Part shown: positions 1 through 4,662 of the stretch, one piece after another
Layout of the letters: each line of letters begins with the position of its first letter
How positions within the stretch are numbered: position 1 is the stretch's first letter
NCBI GenBank assembly: GCA_030598385.1
Contig: JAUVQB010000106.1
Location: forward strand, 1 to 5,875
Origin: Alphaproteobacteria bacterium
GTDB taxonomy: Bacteria; Pseudomonadota; Alphaproteobacteria; Kiloniellales; JAKSDN01
Length of the DNA: 5,875 nucleotides
Reading direction: 5' to 3'
The notes under the pieces: generated by a model
Seen by the model: the letters and a program-made list of their open reading frames with translations, nothing else
Database searches by the model: none
What the model was told of the DNA's origin: nothing
Position numbers and translations under genes: made by a program

Positions 1-152
1 AAGATCGCTCCCGCCAAATTATCGTCACCTGCCAAACAGGGGAAAATGCGGCCAGAGGAGGCAAGCTGCTCAAAGAAATGGGCTTCGCAAATGTCTCCTA
101 TATGGAAGGCGGTATGGAAGCTTGGAAAGCAGCTGGCCTACCAACCGAATAG
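1..152 (+). CDS. Rhodanese-like domain protein, C-terminal end (5' truncated)
   Basis: The reading frame is open from the left edge (first whole codon at base 3) to a TAG at 150-152, giving the last 49 residues of a protein whose start lies outside the window. The piece carries the rhodanese active-site loop and the final strand and helix: a cysteine (codon 30-32) in CQTGENAARG, then LLKEMGFANVSYMEGGMEAW and a short tail. Rhodaneses transfer sulfane sulfur through this cysteine. The usual loop is C-x-x-G-x-R; here the arginine position is asparagine, so substrate choice may differ from classical thiosulfate sulfurtransferases. The fold assignment is firm from the GF.NV..MEGGM.AW pattern; the substrate cannot be told. 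GC content is about 52% by hand count, clearly lower than in genes at the right of the window. Whether it is a single-domain protein or the end of a larger one is not visible. Confidence 0.85.
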   Translation, partial: DRSRQIIVTCQTGENAARGGKLLKEMGFANVSYMEGGMEAWKAAGLPTE

Positions 153-200
153 TTCCCACTAAGGGGATGTCGCTTAACCCGGTCCCACGATACCGGAGTG

Positions 201-353
201 ACCTTATGGTCCGCTGTGGGTCAACTTCGGACCTCCAGCGCCATGCCCATTTACGTCCGCTATTGGGGTAATAGCAGACATTGGATGTCCGCTTTCAGGG
301 ATCGATTCAGTTCACCGCCGGAATGTCTGAAGGTGGGGGTAAAGCGGACGTTC
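201..353. repeat. Degenerate GTCCGCT / AGCGGAC repeat cluster
   Basis: The heptamer GTCCGCT occurs at 209-215, 255-261 and 287-293. Its reverse complement AGCGGAC is at 343-349, and a one-base variant AGCAGAC is at 273-279. Several copies are followed by a G-run after about three bases, so a longer degenerate unit is likely. The second and third units fold into hairpins, 255-264 with 270-279 and 321-329 with 345-353. From memory, dispersed intergenic repeats with this core occur in many alphaproteobacterial genomes and are often mis-annotated as short hypothetical proteins; that link is recollection, not something checked here. Confidence 0.6.
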
Positions 354-358
354 TTTTT
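321..358 (+). terminator. Possible rho-independent terminator after the rhodanese gene
   Basis: Bases 321-329 pair with 345-353 as a 9-bp stem containing two G-T (G-U in RNA) pairs, with a 15-base loop. Five T residues follow directly at 354-358. The position, 169 bases after the rhodanese stop, is compatible with a 3' end for that transcript. The large loop and wobble pairs make it a weak example, and the stem competes with a second 9-bp inverted repeat, 330-338 with 359-367. Confidence 0.35.
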
Positions 359-384
359 CCCCACCTTTCCACGCCCCTCAGGGA

Positions 385-410
385 CTCACTGACGAGGCCT
401 ATTCAGTGAG
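385..410. repeat. Perfect 8-bp inverted repeat (hairpin)
   Basis: CTCACTGA at 385-392 is matched perfectly by TCAGTGAG at 403-410 with a 10-base spacer. No T-run follows on the plus strand and no A-run precedes it for the minus strand, so it does not look like an intrinsic terminator. It could be an RNA hairpin or a binding site; nothing decides between these. Confidence 0.5.
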
Positions 411-587
411 GCCGATATCAGCGGCGGCTCTACGGGGCGTCTGAGGTCGTCTCAGCATATAAGGTTGTTCATGCCTATGAGCATCGGAAGCGGCGGCTGC
501 GGCGGTTTTAGCGCCTACACCAGTGCAGTGCGCCGACGTTTCCGGCCCGTTAATGATTCTGGGTCACATTATGAGCCTTGGTGGTGT

Positions 588-592
588 GGAGG
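588..592 (+). promoter_or_regulatory. Shine-Dalgarno deciding the start of the small repeat protein
   Basis: GGAGG at 588-592 lies five bases before the ATG at 598. The upstream in-frame ATGs at 523 and 571 have no comparable site, so translation most likely starts at 598. Confidence 0.7.
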
Positions 593-597
593 TTCGT

Positions 598-861
598 ATG
601 CCCCCGCTGGGCAATGCAGCAGCTAAACAAGAGCCGTTTCTTCTCACAGCCGAAGAGCCGCGTCTTCTCATAGCCGAAGAGCCGCTTCTTCTTACAAACG
701 AGGAGCCGCTGCTCCTCACAGACGAGGTAACGCTCGGAGAAAAGCTGAGTATAGGGTCATCCGAAATGAGATGGCCGCTTCGTCGAAGCGTACTTTTCGT
801 CGTGGCGACCAGTCTGGCCCTCTGGCTTGGGATCGGCTTCCTAGTCCAAACACTATTCTGA
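598..861 (+). CDS. Small membrane protein with four tandem 8-residue repeats, function unknown
   Basis: The 87-residue product has three visible parts. Residues 1-11 are a short leader. Residues 12-43 are four tandem octapeptides (EPFLLTAE, EPRLLIAE, EPLLLTNE, EPLLLTDE). A linker follows, then RR at 62-63 and a hydrophobic stretch at about 64-86 that should span the membrane once. Arginines just before the segment suggest that the acidic, repeat-bearing N-terminus is cytoplasmic. I do not recognise the family and assign no function. Support for a real gene comes from the ideal ribosome site, the in-frame repeat of exactly 24 bases, and the clean acidic-linker-membrane layout. The stop lies 77 bases before carD on the same strand, so the two could be co-transcribed. 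GC is near 50% in the part counted, lower than downstream genes, which may mean a recent origin or transfer. The opposite-strand open frame over the same bases is Arg/Ser-rich and looks like a shadow. Confidence 0.6.
   Translation: MPPLGNAAAKQEPFLLTAEEPRLLIAEEPLLLTNEEPLLLTDEVTLGEKLSIGSSEMRWPLRRSVLFVVATSLALWLGIGFLVQTLF
631..726 (+). repeat. Four tandem 24-bp coding repeats
   Basis: Units lie at 631-654, 655-678, 679-702 and 703-726; each begins GAGCCG and encodes an octapeptide of the form E-P-x-L-L-x-x-E. The first two units agree at 21 of 24 bases, while the last two have diverged more, mostly at third codon positions and at the Thr/Ile and Ala/Asn/Asp positions. The unit is a multiple of three, so copy number could change without breaking the frame. 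Confidence 0.85.
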
Positions 862-919
862 AGTCGCAGGGGGATTATGACGTAGGGCGGAGTTCCCGGT
901 CGTGCAAAAAGAGCGGAAC

Positions 920-930
920 AAGGACAAGAG
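920..930 (+). promoter_or_regulatory. Ribosome binding site of the carD-family gene
   Basis: Purine-rich AAGGA (920-924) and AAGAG (926-930) precede the ATG at 939 by 14 and 8 bases. This supports starting at 939 rather than at the upstream in-frame ATG at 771, which lies inside the preceding gene and would add 56 residues foreign to the family. Confidence 0.6.
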
Positions 931-938
931 ATCATCAT

Positions 939-1442
939 ATGGCGGAAGCGAAGCAGTCAGACTATAGCGCGGACGATTTCGTGGTCTATCCGACACACGG
1001 CGTCGGCAAGGTTTTGGGCGTCGAAATCCAAGAGATTTCGGGCATCTCCCTCGAACTCATCATCATCAAGTTCCACGAGGATCACATGACCCTCAGGGTA
1101 CCCGTGGAAAAGGCCCAGACCTCGGGCTTGCGCAAACTCTCCACCCGCAAAGTCATGGATACCGCGCTGACCACCCTCAAGGGGCGCAGCCGGGCCAAGC
1201 TCACCATGTGGAGCCGGCGCGCCCAGGAATACGAGGCCAAGATCAATTCCGGCGATCCGGTCTCGATTGCCGAGGTGGTGCGTGATCTGCATCGCGGCGA
1301 CGACCAGCCCGACCAGTCCTACAGCGAACGTCAGATGTATCAGGCGGCCCTCGACCGCCTGGCCCGGGAGTTGGCGGCGCTCGAGAAGATCGACGAAGTC
1401 GCCGCGGCGCAAAGACTGGAAGACATGCTCAAGGCAGCCTAA
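939..1442 (+). CDS. carD: CarD/CdnL-family RNA polymerase-binding transcription regulator
   Basis: The 167-residue product matches the usual length and layout of bacterial CarD/CdnL proteins. Residues 11-65 form the RNA polymerase-interacting, Tudor-like domain, with the hallmark VVYPTHGVGKV and the strand-rich IIIKFHEDHMTLRVPVEKA. Residues 66-167 form the helical DNA-binding domain, with the typical MWSRRAQEYEAKINSGDP at 90-107, where W91 corresponds to the conserved tryptophan that contacts the upstream edge of the promoter bubble. Known members bind the RNA polymerase beta subunit and stabilise open complexes at many promoters, including rRNA promoters, acting in the cytoplasm. The start at 939 fits both the ribosome site and the family's N-terminus. 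The gene is followed on the same strand, 130 bases on, by a phosphoesterase-like gene. No clear terminator was seen between them. The family assignment is firm; the set of regulated promoters cannot be inferred. Confidence 0.95.
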   Translation: MAEAKQSDYSADDFVVYPTHGVGKVLGVEIQEISGISLELIIIKFHEDHMTLRVPVEKAQTSGLRKLSTRKVMDTALTTLKGRSRAKLTMWSRRAQEYEAKINSGDPVSIAEVVRDLHRGDDQPDQSYSERQMYQAALDRLARELAALEKIDEVAAAQRLEDMLKAA

Positions 1443-1572
1443 GCTGTCACCTGTTCGGAGTCGGCTGCCCGCCGGCGACGGCACCCATAATCGGTAATTC
1501 CTCTTTGATGCGAGGGCCTTGAATGCGGGCTCGGCGGCGTCGAGAGCGGCGGAGGAGCATCCGGCCGAGCGC

Positions 1573-2373
1573 ATGACCGACCGCCACAAGTTTGCCAGGC
1601 TGAATGCCGCGCGGCGGGTTTGGGCCGTCGCCTCCATCCACGGCGAGGCTGCGCGGCTGGGCCGTCTCCACGGTTTGATCTGGGATCGCCTTGAGCCGGG
1701 CGACCGCATCGTCTATCTCGGCAACATGATCGGCCGCGGCGCTGCCGTCGGCGAGACCCTGAACGAACTCCTGGCCTTTCGTCGGGTATTTCTTGCCGGG
1801 CGCAACGCCTTTGCCTCCGATCTGGTCTACCTGCGGGGGGCCCAGGAGGAGATCTGGCAAAAGCTGCTGCAGCTCCAGTTTTCCCAAGACCCGAAACGGG
1901 TCCTCAACTGGATGGTCGAATTCGGCGTAGGCAGCACCCTCGAAGCCTATGGCAGCAACGTCGAACTCGCTCGTGAAGCGTCCGGCTCCGGTGCCGTCGT
2001 ATTGACCCGCTGGACCAGCGGGCTGCGCCAGGCAATTCGCCAGCACCCCGGGCATTTCCATCTCTACGCCGCACTCCGTCGCGCCGCTTATACGGCGGAC
2101 GCTTGCCTCTTGCTGGTCAACGCCGGTCTGGACCCGGAGCGGCCGCTGGAGACCCAGTTCGATAGCTTTTGGTGGGGCGGCGAAGGGTTCAGCCGCATCA
2201 CCGAACCCTATGGGCAGTTCCGCAAGGTGGTGCGTGGCTTCGAGCCCCGCCATCCGGGCCTCGTCGAGACCGACTATACCTTGACGGTGGACGGCGGCTG
2301 CGGTTTCGGCGGCGCGTTGATGGCCGCTTGCCTCACGCCCGCGGGCGAGCTGGTCGACCAGGTCGAGGCTTGA
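1573..2373 (+). CDS. Metallophosphoesterase-like protein with degraded catalytic motifs (probable pseudo-enzyme)
   Basis: The 266-residue product has the frame of a PPP-type (calcineurin-like) phosphoesterase, but most metal-binding residues are replaced. The usual GDxHG is ASIHG at 20-24 (only His23 kept), GDxxDRG is GNMIGRG at 50-56, GNHE appears as GAQE at 89-92, the later HAG motif is NAG at 183-185, and no GH motif is evident near 219-230. The C-terminal strand pair (LTVDGGCGFGGALMAACL, 237-254) is typical of the fold. It is therefore unlikely to be a two-metal hydrolase and may bind a ligand or partner instead. I chose the ATG at 1573 because the protein then begins a few residues before the first strand. 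A GGAGGAG lies 15 bases upstream, which is long. A TTG at 1519 would add 18 residues and has only GAGGG two bases before it. It follows the CarD gene on the same strand, suggesting shared transcription, but a functional link is inference. Confidence 0.75.
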   Translation: MTDRHKFARLNAARRVWAVASIHGEAARLGRLHGLIWDRLEPGDRIVYLGNMIGRGAAVGETLNELLAFRRVFLAGRNAFASDLVYLRGAQEEIWQKLLQLQFSQDPKRVLNWMVEFGVGSTLEAYGSNVELAREASGSGAVVLTRWTSGLRQAIRQHPGHFHLYAALRRAAYTADACLLLVNAGLDPERPLETQFDSFWWGGEGFSRITEPYGQFRKVVRGFEPRHPGLVETDYTLTVDGGCGFGGALMAACLTPAGELVDQVEA

Positions 2374-2379
2374 ACCCGG

Positions 2380-2397
2380 CGGCCGGCACGCCGGCCG
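2380..2397. terminator. GC-rich hairpin in the convergent intergenic gap
   Basis: Seven bases, 2380-2386, pair perfectly with 2391-2397 around the loop CACG, just after the phosphoesterase-like stop at 2371-2373. No T-run follows on the plus strand, so it is not a standard intrinsic terminator, but it sits where one is expected between converging genes. Confidence 0.3.
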
Positions 2398-2406
2398 GGC
2401 AGCTCC

Positions 2407-2434
2407 AAAAAATGATCATTCATACCAAAGGTAT
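2407..2434 (-). terminator. Weak possible terminator of the SCO gene
   Basis: On the minus strand the palindrome ATACC-TTT-GGTAT (2434-2422) overlaps the SCO stop codon. It is followed by the 10-base palindrome AATGATCATT (2420-2411) and a run of six T (2412-2407). The main stem is only 5 bp and AT-rich, and it is separated from the T-run, so termination here is uncertain. Confidence 0.3.
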
Positions 2435-3054
2435 TAGCCGCCGATATGGCGCTCGAGGCTCTCCGCGATATCTTCGGACTGAGCGAGATGGCTGAAGTGG
2501 GCAAGATAGGCGCCATCCGGCCCCATTAGATAAATGAACGAAGAGTGGTCCATCAGGTAGGTTCCGGACGACGCGTCCTCCGCCTTGGCGTAATAGATCC
2601 GGTAGGCCTTGGCCGCCGCCGCGATCTCATCCGGGGTGCCGGTGAGGGTCACCAGATCGGGATGAAAGCTGGGCGCATAGGCGGCCAGCGCTTCGACGGT
2701 ATCGCGCTCCGGGTCGACCGTGACGAAGACCGGCACCACCTGTTCGGCGGCCTCGGGCGCGCGCGCGCTCAACAATTGTAAGGCACGGCTCATGGCGAGC
2801 AAGCTGGTCGGACAGACGTCCGGGCAATAGGTGTAGCCGAAGTAGATCAGAATGTAGCGGCCGCGAAATTCCTCGTCGCTGCGCCGCGCGCCCGTCTGGT
2901 CGGTCAGCTCGAAGGGGCCGCCGATCTCAACCGTGCCGCTGGTCGTCGTCGGTCCGATGATCAGCGGCGGGCGAAGCTTCTGCCAGGCCAGCCATCCGCC
3001 GCCCAATACAAGCACGGCCAATACGGCCACGAACCCTAAGCGTGCCGGAGTCAT
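2434..3054 (-). CDS. SCO1/SenC/PrrC-family copper chaperone for cytochrome oxidase
   Basis: The 206-residue product starts with a membrane anchor at about residues 6-24, followed by a thioredoxin-fold domain outside the cytoplasmic membrane. The SCO copper site is complete: C77 and C81 in GYTYCPDVCPTS, and H170 in the LMDHSSFIYLM segment. VFVTVDPERDT at 110-119 is the usual second signature. SCO proteins deliver copper to, or keep reduced the cysteines of, the CuA centre of cytochrome c oxidase subunit II; some also act in redox signalling. No lipobox cysteine is seen, so it should be an uncleaved signal-anchor protein. The ATG at 3054 has only a weak upstream purine stretch, but the anchor begins right after it and no better start is present. 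Genes for oxidase subunits are not in the window. It converges on the phosphoesterase-like gene with a 60-base gap, and a strong hairpin upstream separates it from the SYLF gene. The family is certain; which oxidase it serves is unknown. Confidence 0.93.
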   Translation of the reverse strand: MTPARLGFVAVLAVLVLGGGWLAWQKLRPPLIIGPTTTSGTVEIGGPFELTDQTGARRSDEEFRGRYILIYFGYTYCPDVCPTSLLAMSRALQLLSARAPEAAEQVVPVFVTVDPERDTVEALAAYAPSFHPDLVTLTGTPDEIAAAAKAYRIYYAKAEDASSGTYLMDHSSFIYLMGPDGAYLAHFSHLAQSEDIAESLERHIGG

Positions 3055-3110
3055 AGAGCCAACTCTACAGCGGTTTCACCCGATGCACGGGAGAATTCGA
3101 AGCGCAGCAT

Positions 3111-3148
3111 GGCGCACAACAACCCGGACCGCCGATGAGCGGCCCGGG
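3111..3148 (-). terminator. Strong rho-independent terminator of the SYLF-protein gene
   Basis: On the minus strand, bases 3148-3139 pair with 3132-3123 as a 10-bp GC-rich stem with one G-U pair and a 6-base loop. TTGTTGT (3122-3116) follows. The hairpin starts about 32 bases after the stop of the SYLF gene (3183-3181) and lies before the SCO gene, so the two same-strand genes are probably separate transcripts. Confidence 0.65.
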
Positions 3149-3180
3149 CCCCAGGTTTTCAGTACTTCGATCGCCCGCGG

Positions 3181-3885
3181 TCAGTTCGGCAGCGAGGAGC
3201 GCAACCGGTCGGCGTGGGGATTGAAGAACATGCGTTCGACCAGGATCTTCTGCGGGTCCGCGCCGGCCGCGTAATAGAGCTCGTTCCAGCTGGTCCGCTT
3301 GACGATCGCCGCGCCCTCCAGAACGCCGCCGCCAAACAGGCCCACGGACTTGGAGAAGGCATAGATATCGTCGCTGAGATTGGTGGTGGTCGAGGCCTCG
3401 ACACCCTTGCCGATCGGGCCGACCGCGATACTTGCATCCGCGCCCAGCTTGAATTGGTTGTCGAGGATTGCAGTGATCGCGCCATCGTTCATGAAGGTGA
3501 ACACGACCTCGGACAGCTTGCCGCCGATCTGCAGGCCGAAACTGGCGGCGCCCAGGGTATAGAACGCGGGAGAAGACCAGCTACCGTCGCTACCTTTGAC
3601 GAGCAAAACACCGGATCCACCTTCGCCGCCAATGATCAGACCGCCCTTGATCAGTTGCGGGATGATCAGCACAGCTTGAGCGCGCTCCATATAACGGCGG
3701 AGTTCCGGCAGGTTCGGATCGACCATCAGTTTCTCGACCGTCAGAGTGGCCTTTTCCACCAGCTCTTCGGGTTTGGTGGCGGCACCTGCCGGGTTGAGGG
3801 TCGTGAGGAATAGGGCGCTCGCGATAACCAGTGCTGCGAGCCAGGTGCGTTGCAGAGGATTCTGCAAAGCCGAAAGTAAAGTCAT
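3181..3885 (-). CDS. Secreted SYLF-domain (YSC84-like) lipid-binding protein
   Basis: The 234-residue product has an N-terminal signal peptide: R13, a hydrophobic core at about 15-29, and the AGA-AT cleavage-type site near residue 35. The rest is a SYLF/YSC84 domain, recognisable by AVLIIPQLIKGGLIIGGEGGSG (about 71-92), the SSPAFYTLGAASFGLQIGG stretch (105-122), GPIGKGVEA near 156-164, and IYAFSKSVGLFGGGVLEGAAI (174-194). SYLF domains bind phosphoinositides or other membrane lipids in eukaryotes; bacterial members are secreted to the periplasm or outer membrane and their role is poorly defined. The start is set by AGGAG at 3898-3894, eight bases before the ATG at 3885. A TTG six bases further upstream would leave only two bases and is unlikely. 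The gene has its own terminator and a 117-base upstream region, and looks monocistronic. The family is firm; the biological role is open. Confidence 0.92.
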   Translation of the reverse strand: MTLLSALQNPLQRTWLAALVIASALFLTTLNPAGAATKPEELVEKATLTVEKLMVDPNLPELRRYMERAQAVLIIPQLIKGGLIIGGEGGSGVLLVKGSDGSWSSPAFYTLGAASFGLQIGGKLSEVVFTFMNDGAITAILDNQFKLGADASIAVGPIGKGVEASTTTNLSDDIYAFSKSVGLFGGGVLEGAAIVKRTSWNELYYAAGADPQKILVERMFFNPHADRLRSSLPN

Positions 3886-3893
3886 CGACAAAA

Positions 3894-3898
3894 CTCCT
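3894..3898 (-). promoter_or_regulatory. Shine-Dalgarno deciding the SYLF gene start
   Basis: AGGAG on the minus strand lies eight bases before the ATG at 3885 and two before the alternative TTG at 3891, so it favours the ATG. Confidence 0.75.
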
Positions 3899-3935
3899 GT
3901 GATTCACCTCTTCCGGTTGCCCCCAATCCCGAATC

Positions 3936-3946
3936 GACTCGGAGTC
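3936..3946. repeat. Interrupted palindrome upstream of the SYLF gene
   Basis: GACTC-G-GAGTC is a perfect 5+1+5 inverted repeat, 51 bases upstream of the SYLF start codon and overlapping a weak -10-like TAGACT on the minus strand (3948-3943). It could be an operator, but at this length chance occurrence is possible. Confidence 0.25.
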
Positions 3947-4002
3947 TACCACGGCCGACCGCCGGCTTGGCCAGCCCCTTTTTCTTGAACTATTTCGGAC
4001 AC

Positions 4003-4662
4003 TCAGCGATTGACCCTATGACCGAGATTGAGCTGGCTGACCCGCCAGCTATCGGCCCCCTGGGGCGCGTGGCTGCCGGCGGCGCCGGCGATATGGTCGA
4101 GGCGGGTGAGAGAACAATTGTCGACCGCCAGCGCCAGGGCATTTTCCGGGTCGAGATCGAGCGCGAGCGCCACGGCGGCGCGAATCGACCCACCATGGGC
4201 GATGGTCACGATGTCACGGCCCGCGTGCTCGGCCGACAGCCGGCCGACCGACCGGGCGACCCGCGACACCACCTCGGCAAAGCTCTCGCCGCCCGGCGGG
4301 CGGGTGTCGGCCGGCGCCAGCCAGAAGCGATGCCACTCGCCGTCGCGAATCTCCTCCAGCTCGGCGAAGCTGCGGCCCTGCCAGTCGCCGAAATGCTGCT
4401 CCGCGAAATTGGATTCAACGTGGGGCCGGGCCAAGCCAGGCTCGCCGCTGTCGGACCAGTGTGCATGGATGGCCTCGGCGGTCTGACGGGTGCGCTGCAG
4501 GTGCGTGACGATCCAGACCGCATTGCGGGGCAACACGCCGGCCAGCCAGCGGAATGGGGCGGTGTCCGAACAGTCCGCCGCGAGGTCGTCCTGGCCGTAT
4601 ATGAGCCCGCCGGCCTCCACCGGCGCATGACGGACCCACCACCAGCGTGTCGTCGTGCTCAT
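4003..4662 (-). CDS. cobC: Histidine phosphatase, probable alpha-ribazole phosphatase (CobC-type)
   Basis: The 219-residue product belongs to the phosphoglycerate mutase-like histidine phosphatases. Catalytic H12 lies in WVRHAPV (9-15), the supporting arginine in THLQRTRQTA (53-62), the acid in AEQHFGDWQG (E88), PGGES at 123-127, and the second histidine in IAHGGSIRA (H156). In the nucleotide-loop pathway CobC removes the phosphate from alpha-ribazole-5'-phosphate. That specific role rests on context: its ATG overlaps the cobS stop as ATGA, so the two are translationally coupled, and cobT is next door. No ribosome site of its own is seen, which fits coupling. Sequence alone cannot exclude another phosphomonoester substrate. 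The name cobC follows Salmonella usage; in Pseudomonas denitrificans naming cobC is a different enzyme. No clear terminator was found downstream before the SYLF gene. Confidence 0.85.
   Translation of the reverse strand: MSTTTRWWWVRHAPVEAGGLIYGQDDLAADCSDTAPFRWLAGVLPRNAVWIVTHLQRTRQTAEAIHAHWSDSGEPGLARPHVESNFAEQHFGDWQGRSFAELEEIRDGEWHRFWLAPADTRPPGGESFAEVVSRVARSVGRLSAEHAGRDIVTIAHGGSIRAAVALALDLDPENALALAVDNCSLTRLDHIAGAAGSHAPQGADSWRVSQLNLGHRVNR

Larger units (their letters stand above)
153..597. other. Structured intergenic region without a convincing gene
   Basis: About 445 bases lie between the rhodanese stop and the start of the small repeat protein. I see no well-supported protein gene here. The stretch instead holds a series of inverted repeats: 208-213 with 228-233, 255-264 with 270-279 (one mismatch), 277-281 with 285-289, 321-329 with 345-353, 330-338 with 359-367, 385-392 with 403-410, and 441-445 with 451-455. 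A -10-like TATAAG occurs at 458-463, but no matching -35 was seen. A 51-codon open frame at 471-626 is discussed among the findings but is not called as a gene. Confidence 0.6.

Noticed and set aside
198..392. 64-codon open frame on the plus strand
   Set aside because: It lies entirely across the GTCCGCT repeat cluster, has no ribosome site, and its residues simply translate the inverted repeats; it resembles the spurious hypotheticals commonly called in such repeats.
827..859. Promoter for carD (TTGGGA and TATTCT)
   Set aside because: The spacing is 21 bases and both boxes match only four of six positions.
564..938. 124-codon minus-strand frame over the small repeat gene
   Set aside because: Its Arg/Ser-rich repeats are the reverse reading of the 24-bp units, and it covers the carD ribosome site; the plus-strand frame has the ribosome site and a sensible protein layout.
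957..2253. Long minus-strand frames antisense to the carD and phosphoesterase-like genes
   Set aside because: They are shadows produced by GC-rich codon structure; the plus-strand products match known families over their full length.
3964..3986. Plus-strand hairpin GGCT-TGGCC-AGCC followed by CCTTTTTCTT
   Set aside because: The stem is only 4 bp and no plus-strand gene lies upstream for it to terminate.
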